This document shows, piece after piece, positions 7,808 to 15,046 of a DNA stretch of 64,000 bases; positions within the stretch are counted from its first letter, which is position 1; each line of letters opens with the position of its first letter. A program made the position numbers and the translations under genes. The notes under the pieces are model-generated. The model made no database searches. It was given only the letters and a program-made list of their open reading frames with translations, and was not told the origin of the DNA. The stretch lies in assembly GCF_014490035.1 (NCBI RefSeq), contig NZ_CP061008.1, forward strand, positions 4,898,001 to 4,962,000, given 5' to 3'. Source of the DNA: Achromobacter xylosoxidans. GTDB taxonomy: Bacteria > Pseudomonadota > Gammaproteobacteria > Burkholderiales > Burkholderiaceae_B.

Positions 7808-8797
7808 TCACGCGGCTTTGCGCTCTGCCTGCTTGTCGGCGTAGGCGACCAATGCGTCGCGCACCCAGGCGCCGTCCTCGTGCGCCTTGACGCGCGCGGC
7901 CAGGCGTTCGCGGTTGCAGGGGCCGTTGCCCTTGAGCACCGCGTAGAACTCGGACCAATCGATTTCGCCGAAATCGTAGTGGCCGCGCTCGGCGTTCCAC
8001 TTCAGATCGGGATCCGGCACCGTCAGGCCCAGGTATTCGGCCTGCGGCACGGTCTGGTCCACCATTTTCTGGCGCAGTTCGTCGTTGGAGAAGAGCTTGA
8101 TCTTCCAGGCCATGGACTGGGCGCTGTTGGGCGAGTCGGCATCCGAAGGACCGAACATCATCAGCGCCGGCCACCACCAGCGGTTCAGCGAGTCCTGCAC
8201 CATCGCCTTCTGCTCGGGCGTGCCGTGCAGGCACATCTGCATCAGCAGGTCGTAGCCCTGGCGCTGGTGGAAGGACTCTTCCTTACAGACGCGCACCATG
8301 GCCCGCGCATAGGGGCCGTAGGAACAGCGGCACAGCGGGATCTGGTTGATGATGGCCGAGCCGTCGACCAGCCAGCCGATCATGCCGATGTCGGCCCAGC
8401 TGAGCGTGGGGTAATTGAAGATGCTGGAGTACTTGGCGCGGCCGGCGTGCAGATCGTCGATCAGGTCGTCGCGCGACACGCCCAGGGTTTCCGCGGCGCT
8501 GTACAGGTAGAGGCCATGGCCGGCTTCGTCCTGGACCTTGGCCAGCAGGATGGCCTTGCGCTTGAGCGAAGGCGCGCGGGTGATCCAGTTGCCTTCGGGC
8601 AGCATGCCCACGATTTCAGAGTGCGCGTGCTGGGAAATCTGGCGCACCAGCGTCTTGCGGTAGGCGTCCGGCATCCAGTCCTTGGCCTCGATGCGGACGC
8701 CGTCGTCGATCCGGCGTTGGAACGTCTGTTCCCGGCCTTCGAGCTGGTCCGCGGTCTTGACCTGCTTGACGCCGGTTTCGACGAGTTGAGCGTACAT
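7808..8797 (-). CDS. paaA: Phenylacetyl-CoA epoxidase catalytic subunit PaaA
   Basis: Catalytic ferritin-like subunit that inserts oxygen into the aromatic ring of phenylacetyl-CoA to give the 1,2-epoxide. Di-iron ligand motifs are visible as KVQDEAGHG (Glu91, His94) and CKEESFHQR (Glu173/174, His177). The frame could begin earlier, but the ATG at 8797 has a strong AAGGAG seven bases upstream and gives 329 residues, close to the family length. First gene of the operon; its promoter is at 8869-8897. Confidence 0.95.
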   Translation of the reverse strand: MYAQLVETGVKQVKTADQLEGREQTFQRRIDDGVRIEAKDWMPDAYRKTLVRQISQHAHSEIVGMLPEGNWITRAPSLKRKAILLAKVQDEAGHGLYLYSAAETLGVSRDDLIDDLHAGRAKYSSIFNYPTLSWADIGMIGWLVDGSAIINQIPLCRCSYGPYARAMVRVCKEESFHQRQGYDLLMQMCLHGTPEQKAMVQDSLNRWWWPALMMFGPSDADSPNSAQSMAWKIKLFSNDELRQKMVDQTVPQAEYLGLTVPDPDLKWNAERGHYDFGEIDWSEFYAVLKGNGPCNRERLAARVKAHEDGAWVRDALVAYADKQAERKAA

Positions 8798-8868
8798 GTC
8801 TGTCTCCTTGAAGACGGTTTGCGAAAACGCAAAGCAAACGTTCCGCAGTGCCGTCATGTCATAGGCGG

Positions 8869-8897
8869 ATTATTTAATACAAAAAATTCATTGTCAA
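8869..8897 (-). promoter_or_regulatory. Sigma-70 promoter of the paa operon
   Basis: Reading the minus strand, a perfect TTGACA (8892-8897) is followed after 17 bases by AATAAT (8869-8874). Transcription would start near 8862, leaving a leader of about 65 bases before paaA. The region is strikingly AT-rich compared with its surroundings. Confidence 0.75.
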
Positions 8898-8906
8898 ACT
8901 CAAATC

Positions 8907-8938
8907 TGTATCACATTGGATTTATGTATCATATTGCG
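8907..8938. promoter_or_regulatory. Paired direct repeats, candidate operator between paaA and paaX
   Basis: Two 14-bp copies, TGTATCACATTGGA (8907-8920) and TGTATCATATTGCG (8925-8938), repeat with an 18-bp period. They sit just upstream of the paaA -35 box and within the paaX leader, where a shared operator is expected. PaaX is the obvious candidate ligand, but the arrangement as direct repeats and the position upstream of the -35 leave room for an activator. Confidence 0.55.
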
Positions 8939-8970
8939 GATCCCGATATCGGCCGCCCCGCCCCCCTCTA

Positions 8971-9900
8971 ATGGCAAACCCTCAGTCGCCCCTGGACCGC
9001 TTTCTGTCACGCCTGATCAAGAACGATCCGCCGCGCGCAAAATCGCTCTGCGTCAGCCTGCTCGGGGACGCATTGGCGCCGCACGGCGGCGCCATCTGGC
9101 TGGGCGACCTGATCGAGCTGCTGGCCCCGCTAGGCATCAATGAACGCCTGCTGCGCACCAGCGTGTTCCGCCTGGTGGCGCAGAACTGGCTGCAATCCGA
9201 ACGCCACGGACGGCGCAGCCTCTACCTGATTTCCGAGCAGGGCCTGCGCCACACCGCGCATGCCTCCCAGCGCATCTATGTCGGCCCGCCCCAGGAATGG
9301 AACGGCGAGTGGACGCTGGTCGCCCTGCCGCGCACCGGCAACGGGCTGGCCGAGCGCGCCGAGTTGCGCCGGGAGCTGGTCTGGGAGGGCTTCGGCATGA
9401 TCGCGCCCGGGCTGTTTGCCCACCCGCACACCGAGGCGAGCGCCGCGCACGACATCCTGGAAAAGCTGGGCATCCCCGACCGCGCCCTGGTGCTGTCGGC
9501 GCGCGACCTGGCCGGCGCCGGCGGTCTGCCGATAGCCAGCCTGGCCTCGCAATGCTGGAACCTGGACGAGCTGGCCGAGCAGTACCGCCAGTTCGCCAAG
9601 AATTTCGGTCCGCTGGAAAAGCTGCTGGAAACCCCGCCCGCGCCTGCCGAGGCGTTCATCGTGCGCGTCATGCTGCTGCACAGCTGGCGCCGGATCGTGC
9701 TGCACGATCCGCAACTGCCGGGTCCCATGCTGCCCGACGACTGGCCCGGCAATGCTGCCCGCGAGATCTGCGGCCGCATCTACTGGCAGGTGTTCGACGC
9801 GTCGGAAGCGCATCTGGATGCGCTGGCCGGCCGCGACAACGAGCGCTACGCGCCGCTGGCAGCCGACATCGCCTCGCGCTTCGGCGGCAAGCCCGCGTAA
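8971..9900 (+). CDS. paaX: Phenylacetate pathway repressor PaaX
   Basis: GntR-like transcription repressor that leaves DNA when it binds phenylacetyl-CoA. The 309 residues have the PaaX order: an N-terminal winged helix (residues about 20-95, with ERLLRTSVFRLVAQNWLQSERHGRRSLY as recognition region), a central domain with WTLVALP, and a C-terminal domain ending in the DASEAHLDALAG segment. It diverges from paaA across a 173-bp region that carries the paa promoter and paired direct repeats. It converges with nnrE, whose stop is 15 bases away. Confidence 0.93.
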   Translation: MANPQSPLDRFLSRLIKNDPPRAKSLCVSLLGDALAPHGGAIWLGDLIELLAPLGINERLLRTSVFRLVAQNWLQSERHGRRSLYLISEQGLRHTAHASQRIYVGPPQEWNGEWTLVALPRTGNGLAERAELRRELVWEGFGMIAPGLFAHPHTEASAAHDILEKLGIPDRALVLSARDLAGAGGLPIASLASQCWNLDELAEQYRQFAKNFGPLEKLLETPPAPAEAFIVRVMLLHSWRRIVLHDPQLPGPMLPDDWPGNAAREICGRIYWQVFDASEAHLDALAGRDNERYAPLAADIASRFGGKPA

Positions 9901-9915
9901 GACGAATCCTTCGGG

Positions 9916-10542
9916 TCAGGCCGCCGGGGCGATGGTCACGCCCAGCGTGTCCACTGCCGACACGCCGCAGGCGTCGCGTCCCGGCCCCGGCAGTTCCAGC
10001 CCCCTCGCCCGGCCGATGAAAGACAGGGTCCAGCGCGCCCGGATCGGCCGCCCCAGGGCCTCGCCGCTATCGGCGTCGATGCCGCTGGGCACGTCCAGCG
10101 CCAGCACCGGCACGTTCCAGGCGTTGACCGTGTCCACCAGCGCCTGCCAGTCCGCGCCCAGCGGGCGATTCAAGCCGATGCCGAACAGGCCGTCGATGAC
10201 CAGTTCCGGCACGAAGCCCGGCTGCAGCGCTGACCAGGTTTCACCGCCCGCGGCCTGCCAGCCGGCATAAGCGCGGGCGGCATCGGGCGGCAGGCGCTGC
10301 GCCCCCGATGGCAGCAGCACGCGCACGTCATGCCCCATGGCGCGCAGGCCGGCCGCGGCTTCCAGCGCATCGCCGCCATTGTTTCCAGGCCCCGCCAGCG
10401 CCAACACCACCGTCCCCGGCCGGATCCGCGCTGCCGCGTAACGGGCCGCGGCCGCCCCCGCCAGGGGCATCAAGCTTCTGCCGGCGGCCAGGGCCTGGCG
10501 TTCGGCGTCGCGGATGCTGGCGACTGAGTATGAGAATGGCAT
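9916..10542 (-). CDS. nnrE: NAD(P)H-hydrate epimerase (YjeF N-terminal domain), stand-alone
   Basis: Repairs damaged nicotinamide cofactors by converting the R form of NAD(P)H hydrate to the S form. The 208-residue protein has the Rossmann-like YjeF_N fold with the phosphate-binding loop [17 protein letters not shown] near 48-64 and the catalytic region [12 protein letters not shown] and [12 protein letters not shown]. The ADP-dependent dehydratase domain found fused in E. coli Nnr is absent, so a separate NnrD should exist elsewhere. Its 5' region overlaps the upstream sites of the divergent sigma-54 operon. Confidence 0.88.
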   Translation of the reverse strand: MPFSYSVASIRDAERQALAAGRSLMPLAGAAAARYAAARIRPGTVVLALAGPGNNGGDALEAAAGLRAMGHDVRVLLPSGAQRLPPDAARAYAGWQAAGGETWSALQPGFVPELVIDGLFGIGLNRPLGADWQALVDTVNAWNVPVLALDVPSGIDADSGEALGRPIRARWTLSFIGRARGLELPGPGRDACGVSAVDTLGVTIAPAA

Positions 10543-10551
10543 GGCCTATTT

Positions 10552-10581
10552 ATGCGTGAAATTAACGCATTGCGTGAAAAT
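10552..10581. promoter_or_regulatory. Candidate enhancer (upstream activator site) for the sigma-54 operon
   Basis: ATGCGT-N7-ACGCAT (10552-10570) is a 6+6 inverted repeat, and TGCGTGAAA recurs at 10571 with an 18-bp offset. It lies about 80-100 bases upstream of the sigma-54 promoter, the usual distance for binding of an enhancer-binding protein. Confidence 0.5.
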
Positions 10582-10615
10582 TTACCCGCAGATCGGGAGG
10601 AATTGCGCCACTGGC

Positions 10616-10631
10616 CCCGCGAATTCGCGGG
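10616..10631. promoter_or_regulatory. Perfect 16-bp palindrome between enhancer and sigma-54 promoter
   Basis: CCCGCGAATTCGCGGG is fully self-complementary and ends 19 bases before the -24 element. It may be a second activator site or the site of an accessory protein; no family motif is recognised. Confidence 0.45.
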
Positions 10632-10650
10632 ATTTTCGCTTCCTGCCAGT

Positions 10651-10666
10651 TGGCACGCATCTTGCG
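10651..10666 (+). promoter_or_regulatory. Sigma-54 (RpoN) promoter
   Basis: TGGCACGCATCTTGCG matches the consensus TGGCACG-N4-TTGC(A/T) at all but the last base, with GG (10652-10653) and GC (10664-10665) exactly 10 bases apart. Transcription would start near 10677 and leave a leader of about 46 bases before the AtuA-like gene. Confidence 0.85.
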
Positions 10667-10723
10667 TTGTAGTCATTGCCGGTACGAGCGAGACCGGACG
10701 ACTCAACTGAAGAGACTACACCC

Positions 10724-12085
10724 ATGCGTTCCATGAGCATCATCTGCCCGAACGGGCACTTAGGATTCGCCCCCTTGCGCACCGAGAGCTTCCAGCTCGG
10801 CGTCGCCGCCGGGCCGGACTGCATCGCCGCCGACTCGGGCAGCGACGACGTGGGTCCCGTGCCGCTGGGCTCCGATACTTCCACCAGCCCGCAAGCCTGG
10901 CAGCGCCACGACCTGGAACAGATGCTGCTGGCCGCGCGCAAGCTGGGTGTGCCCATGGTCATCGGCTCGGCCGGCGACACCGGCTCCAACAGCCGCGTCG
11001 ACCTGTATGTGCGCCTGATCAAGGAAATCGCCGCCGAGCACAAGCTGGCGCCGTTCAAGATCGGCTACTTCTATTCCGAAGTCGACAAGGAGCGCGTGCG
11101 CCGCGCGCTGCGCGCGGGCCAGCAGGTGGCGGGCCTGGACGGCTACGCCGACCTGACCGAGGCCGAGCTGGATGCCAGCGACCGCATCGTGGCCGTGGCC
11201 GGCGTGCATCCCTACATCAAGCTGCTGGAAGCCGGCGCGGACGTGGTCATCGGCGGCCGCAGCTCGGACGCCGCCGTGTTCGCCGCCCCGGCCCTGCACC
11301 AGGGCTACGATGCCGACCGCGCCTATTACCTGGGCAAGGTGCTGGAGTGCGCCTCGTTCTGCGCCGAGCCCTACGGCGGCAAGGAAACCGTGATGGGCGA
11401 GATCTCGGCGGAGGACGTGCGCGTCACCGCCATGCATCCCGACCAGCGCTGCACCATCGCATCAGTCGCGGGCCACGCGATGTACGAGCGCTCCAATCCG
11501 TACGAAGAATTCTTCGCCGGCGGCCGGCTCGACATGGCCGAATGCCGCTACGAGCAGCTGAGCGAAAAGACCACCCGCATCACCGGCTCGCGCTTCGAGC
11601 CCGCCGCCCAGGTGCGCGTGAAGCTCGAAGGCTCCGGCAAGGTCGGCGAACGCTACATGGGGCTTTGCGGCATACGCGATCCCTACACCATCGCCAATGT
11701 GGACCGCGTCATCGCCTGGGCGCGCGACAAGGTGCGCGAACGCTTCGGCGACTCGGGCTACGAGCTGCACTACAAGGTCTACGGGCGCGACGGCGTCATG
11801 GGCGACCTGGAGCCGCTGCGCGACCAGCCCGGCCATGAGCTGTGCGTCATGGTCCAGGGCGTGGCGCCGACCGCCGAAATGGCCGAGGAGCTGACGCTCA
11901 CGGGCCTGCGCCAGATGTTCTACGCCCGCCTGCCCGACGTGAAAGGCACGGCCGGCTCGGTATCGTTTCCGCTGGACGAAGTGGTGCGCACCAGCGCCGC
12001 CTACCGTTGGACCCTGAACCACACGCTGCCGGTCGAAGACGCCGGCGAACTCTTCCCGACCCACCTCACCGAGGCTGGCGCCTGA
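10724..12085 (+). CDS. Acyclic terpene utilisation AtuA-family protein (DUF1446)
   Basis: A 453-residue cytoplasmic protein of the AtuA/DUF1446 family. Relatives sit in catabolic operons, including citronellol/geraniol degradation in Pseudomonas, but the reaction of this type is not settled to my knowledge. Visible conserved features are VVIGGRSSDAAVFAAPAL near 175-190, the glycine-rich GSAGDTGSNSRVDLY near 85-100 and HKVYGRDGVMGDLEPL-like sequence (HYKVYGRDGVMG) near 350. I chose the ATG at 10724; the ATG at 10733 is possible. It is the first gene after the sigma-54 promoter, followed 12 bases later by a DUF4387 gene. Confidence 0.85.
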   Translation: MRSMSIICPNGHLGFAPLRTESFQLGVAAGPDCIAADSGSDDVGPVPLGSDTSTSPQAWQRHDLEQMLLAARKLGVPMVIGSAGDTGSNSRVDLYVRLIKEIAAEHKLAPFKIGYFYSEVDKERVRRALRAGQQVAGLDGYADLTEAELDASDRIVAVAGVHPYIKLLEAGADVVIGGRSSDAAVFAAPALHQGYDADRAYYLGKVLECASFCAEPYGGKETVMGEISAEDVRVTAMHPDQRCTIASVAGHAMYERSNPYEEFFAGGRLDMAECRYEQLSEKTTRITGSRFEPAAQVRVKLEGSGKVGERYMGLCGIRDPYTIANVDRVIAWARDKVRERFGDSGYELHYKVYGRDGVMGDLEPLRDQPGHELCVMVQGVAPTAEMAEELTLTGLRQMFYARLPDVKGTAGSVSFPLDEVVRTSAAYRWTLNHTLPVEDAGELFPTHLTEAGA

Positions 12086-12097
12086 GCCGGCAAGACC

Positions 12098-12424
12098 ATG
12101 AGCACCCAGAAACTCAGCACCCTGGCCAAGACCATCCGCAGCAAGAACGCGGGCGTGAACAAGATCACCTTCGACATCATCTTCCGCGAGCCGGCGACCT
12201 ACGAGGCGGTCAAGCGCTCCGGCGCGCTGACGCGCGCCAGCATGGCCGCCCTGTACCGCATCGACGACAGCCGCATATCGGACTTCGTGCATTACGATCC
12301 CGGCCTGGCCATCAAGTTCACGATCTACCGGCTGGCTCCCAGCGGGTCCGCGGGCGACGGCGACATCTTCGGCGCGCAGCAGTATGCGCCGCTGCTGGAC
12401 GTCGCAGTTCCCATGCCGGACTGA
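12098..12424 (+). CDS. DUF4387 domain protein
   Basis: A 108-residue soluble protein that matches my memory of the DUF4387 family, which is regularly found next to AtuA-like genes, either as a neighbour or as a fusion. Characteristic segments are IRSKNAGVNKITFDIIF near the start and FGAQQYAPLLDVAVP at the end. It probably forms a complex or shares a substrate with the AtuA-like protein upstream; this is inferred from the constant pairing. No catalytic motif is recognised. Confidence 0.8.
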   Translation: MSTQKLSTLAKTIRSKNAGVNKITFDIIFREPATYEAVKRSGALTRASMAALYRIDDSRISDFVHYDPGLAIKFTIYRLAPSGSAGDGDIFGAQQYAPLLDVAVPMPD

Positions 12425-12483
12425 ACGCCGCGGGCGCCGCGTCCGGCGCCCGCTCCAACCTCCGCTCTCCTAGAGAATCGATC

Positions 12484-13446
12484 ATGAAAGCGCTAATGCA
12501 AACAACGTTGTTCCTGGCGGCATCCCTGCTGGCCGGCGCGGCAGCGGCCCAGACGGAAGTGCCCAAGCAGGTCAAGATCGTAGTGCCGTTCACCGCCGGC
12601 GCCAGCAATGACGCGATCGCCCGCGCGATCGCGCCGCAACTCGCGGCCCGCCTCGGCAACACGGTGATCGTGGAAAACCGCGGCGGCGCGGCCGGCGCGA
12701 TCGGTTCCGAGTACGTGGCCCGCTCGGCCAAGGACGGCTCGGTGCTGCTCCTGACCTCGTCGACCTTCCTGACCACCGCCGCCACCCAGCCGCACCTGCC
12801 CTACGACCCGCTGAAGCAGTTCGCGCCGGTGGCGATGATAGGACAGGGTCCGCTGGTCATCGCCGCCTCGACGCAGACGCCCTACACCTCGTTGAAGCAG
12901 CTGCTGGAAGCGGCGCGCAGCAAGCCGGGCGCCCTGAACTACGGCAGCGCCGGCGTCGGCTCGCTGGCGCACCTGGCCACCGTCATGCTGGACGACGCCG
13001 CGGGTACGGACATGACCCACGTCCCCTATAAGGGCGCGGCCAACGCCGCCTCCGACCTGGCCGGCGGGCTGATCCACGTCATGCTGTCCAACTACAGCAC
13101 GCTGGCCCCCGTGGTGCAGGGCAAGAAGGTCAAGCTGCTGGCCACCACGGCGCAAGCGCCCTCCGCGGCGTTCCCCGACCTGCCGCCGGCCGCGCAGGCG
13201 CTGCCGGGGTATTCGGTGCAGATCTGGGTGGGCGTGTTCGCGCCAGCGGGCACGCCGCAGCCTTATATCGACAAGCTCAACGCCGCGCTCGTCGAGATTT
13301 CGGCGTCGCCCGAAATGAAGGCCTTGCTGGATCTGGACGGCACCGTGCCGTCGCGCATGGACAGCGCCGAATTCGGCACGCGCGTGCGCGAGGAACTGGC
13401 CCTGTGGCAAGGCATTGCGCGCAAGCACAACATCAGCGCGGAATAG
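12484..13446 (+). CDS. Bug/TctC-family periplasmic solute receptor
   Basis: Tripartite tricarboxylate transporter receptor of the Bug family, 320 residues, with a clear signal peptide ending AGAAAAQ near residue 22. Typical motifs are KIVVPFTAGASNDAIARAI, VENRGGAAGAIGSEYVA, a YGSAGVGS segment near 155 and GVFAPAGTPQPYIDKLN near 255. The ATG at 12484 follows a weak GAGAATC leader. Bug receptors often lack dedicated membrane partners nearby, as here. It is the third gene of the sigma-54 operon, so it likely captures the substrate on which the two upstream proteins act, probably an organic acid. Confidence 0.9.
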   Translation: MKALMQTTLFLAASLLAGAAAAQTEVPKQVKIVVPFTAGASNDAIARAIAPQLAARLGNTVIVENRGGAAGAIGSEYVARSAKDGSVLLLTSSTFLTTAATQPHLPYDPLKQFAPVAMIGQGPLVIAASTQTPYTSLKQLLEAARSKPGALNYGSAGVGSLAHLATVMLDDAAGTDMTHVPYKGAANAASDLAGGLIHVMLSNYSTLAPVVQGKKVKLLATTAQAPSAAFPDLPPAAQALPGYSVQIWVGVFAPAGTPQPYIDKLNAALVEISASPEMKALLDLDGTVPSRMDSAEFGTRVREELALWQGIARKHNISAE

Positions 13447-13449
13447 CTT

Positions 13450-14424
13450 TTAACCGTCCAGCCCCAGCTTGAGCATCTGGTGGCGCAGGGCGTGCCGCGT
13501 GAGTCCCAGGGACTCGGCGGCGCGCCCCAGGTTGCCGTCCTGGGCCTGCAAGGCCGCGCGGATCAGGCCGCGCTGGAACTGCGCGGATAGTTCGGCATAG
13601 GTGCCGGCAGCGGCAGGCGAAGCCGCCGGCGCGGGCTTGCCGGCTTCGCGCAGGATGCGCTGCGGCAGGTGCCGCGCCAGCACCGTGTCGCCGTCTTCCA
13701 GGATGCAGATCCGTTCCAGCAGATTGCCGAGTTCGCGCACATTGCCCGGCCAGGCGTAGGCCTTGAAAATGCGCCGCACGTCGGGATCGATGACGGTAAA
13801 ACGGCTGCCGTGGGTGGCGTTGTAGCGTTCCAGGAAACGCTGCGCCAGCACGATGACGTCATCGCCGCGCTCGCGCAGCGGCGGCAGGTTGATCGACACC
13901 ACCTGCAGGCGGTAATACAGGTCGTCGCGAAAGCGGCCGGCCTGCACTTCCCCCAGCAGGATCTTGTTGGTGGCGGCGATGAAACGCGCATCGACCGAAA
14001 CCTCCTGGACCGCGCCGATGCGCCGGAAGCGCCGGCTGTCCAGCAAGGTCAGGATCTTGGCCTGCATGACCGGATCCAGCTCGCGGATCTCATCCAGGAA
14101 CACGCTGCCGCCGTTGGCGGCTTCGAGCAGCCCGGTCTTGCGCGCCACCGCCCCGGTGAACGCACCGCGTTCATGGCCAAACAATTCGGATTCGAGCAGG
14201 TTGCCCGGAATGGCGGCGCAGTTGATCTCGGTATAGCCCTTGGCCGCGCGCGCCGACTGCGCATGCAGGTTGCGCGCTACCAGCCCCTTGCCCGTGCCGG
14301 TTTCGCCGTAGATGAGAACGATGCTGGCCTTGCTGCGCGCGACCCGGCCGACCAGATCGCGCAGCGCCGCCATCGACGGGTGCTCCCCGATGAGCGGCTC
14401 GCAGGCGGACGGGACGGCAGGCAT
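13450..14424 (-). CDS. Sigma-54 enhancer-binding transcription activator without sensor domain
   Basis: A PspF-like activator of 324 residues that starts directly with the AAA+ domain. Seen in order: Walker A GETGTGKG near 40, the sigma-54 contact loop GAFTGA near 87, Walker B GSVFLDEI near 105, the arginine region RFRDDLYYRLQVV near 160, and a C-terminal Fis-type helix-turn-helix (GNLGRAAESLGLTRHALRHQM). The usual Gly after LDEI is Arg here (FLDEIREL). It converges on the AtuA-DUF4387-Bug operon with a 3-base gap; that operon has a sigma-54 promoter, so it is the likely target. The input signal is unknown because no N-terminal sensor is present. Confidence 0.88.
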   Translation of the reverse strand: MPAVPSACEPLIGEHPSMAALRDLVGRVARSKASIVLIYGETGTGKGLVARNLHAQSARAAKGYTEINCAAIPGNLLESELFGHERGAFTGAVARKTGLLEAANGGSVFLDEIRELDPVMQAKILTLLDSRRFRRIGAVQEVSVDARFIAATNKILLGEVQAGRFRDDLYYRLQVVSINLPPLRERGDDVIVLAQRFLERYNATHGSRFTVIDPDVRRIFKAYAWPGNVRELGNLLERICILEDGDTVLARHLPQRILREAGKPAPAASPAAAGTYAELSAQFQRGLIRAALQAQDGNLGRAAESLGLTRHALRHQMLKLGLDG

Positions 14425-14437
14425 GGCGAAAGACCGC

Positions 14438-14983
14438 TTACACCTTCAGGAAGTGTTCGCGGTAGTACTTGAGTTCGTCGATCGATTCGTAGATGTCAGC
14501 CAGCGCTTCGTGGCGGCTCTTCTTCTCGAATCCCTTGTAGACGGCCGGCGCCCAGCGGCGCGCCAGTTCCTTCAGCGTGCTCACGTCCAGGTTGCGGTAA
14601 TGGAAGAACTGCTCCAGGCGCGGCATGTAAGCAAACATGAAGCGGCGGTCCTGGCTGATGGTGTTGCCGCAAAGCGGCGACTTGCCTGCCGGCACGTGCT
14701 GCGCCAGAAACGCCAGCAGCGTATCCTCGGCCTGCGCCTCGGAAATCGTCGACGCCTTGACCTTGTCGATCAGGCCGCTCTTGCCGTGGGTGGATTTGTT
14801 CCAGCTGTCCATGGCGTCGAGCAGGCTGTCGGGCTGGTGCACCACCAGCACGGGGCCTTCGGCCACGACGGTCAGGTCGGGTTCCGTCACCACCACGGCG
14901 ACTTCGATGATGCGTTCTTTCTCAGGGTCCAGGCCGGTCATTTCCATGTCCAGCCAAACCAGGCGGTTTTCGTTCACAGCCAT
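14438..14983 (-). CDS. orn: Oligoribonuclease
   Basis: 3'-to-5' exonuclease that degrades di- to pentanucleotides, the last step of RNA decay and of c-di-GMP (pGpG) turnover. The 181 residues have the DEDDh motifs: [16 protein letters not shown] near 8-23 (Asp and Glu), the [14 protein letters not shown] region, [12 protein letters not shown] (third Asp) and [15 protein letters not shown] (His and last Asp). It is divergent from the M48 protease gene across a 63-base region that contains a small hairpin, and 13 bases before the sigma-54 regulator on the same strand. Confidence 0.96.
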   Translation of the reverse strand: MAVNENRLVWLDMEMTGLDPEKERIIEVAVVVTEPDLTVVAEGPVLVVHQPDSLLDAMDSWNKSTHGKSGLIDKVKASTISEAQAEDTLLAFLAQHVPAGKSPLCGNTISQDRRFMFAYMPRLEQFFHYRNLDVSTLKELARRWAPAVYKGFEKKSRHEALADIYESIDELKYYREHFLKV

Positions 14984-15001
14984 ATAATTTGCCTATAAAA
15001 C

Positions 15002-15016
15002 GTGCGATTTTCGCAC
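15002..15016. promoter_or_regulatory. Inverted repeat between orn and the M48 protease gene
   Basis: GTGCGA-TTT-TCGCAC is a perfect 6-bp inverted repeat in the short shared 5' region of two divergent genes. It may be a regulatory site or a leader hairpin; no regulator is recognised. Confidence 0.4.
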
Positions 15017-15046
15017 ATACCTACACTTGAGCACGCCACATCGCCC

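Noticed and set aside
11842..12483. Apparent N-terminal fusion of the Bug receptor frame with upstream sequence
   Set aside because: The extra 214 codons lie over the AtuA-like and DUF4387 genes in another frame; the signal peptide begins at 12484.
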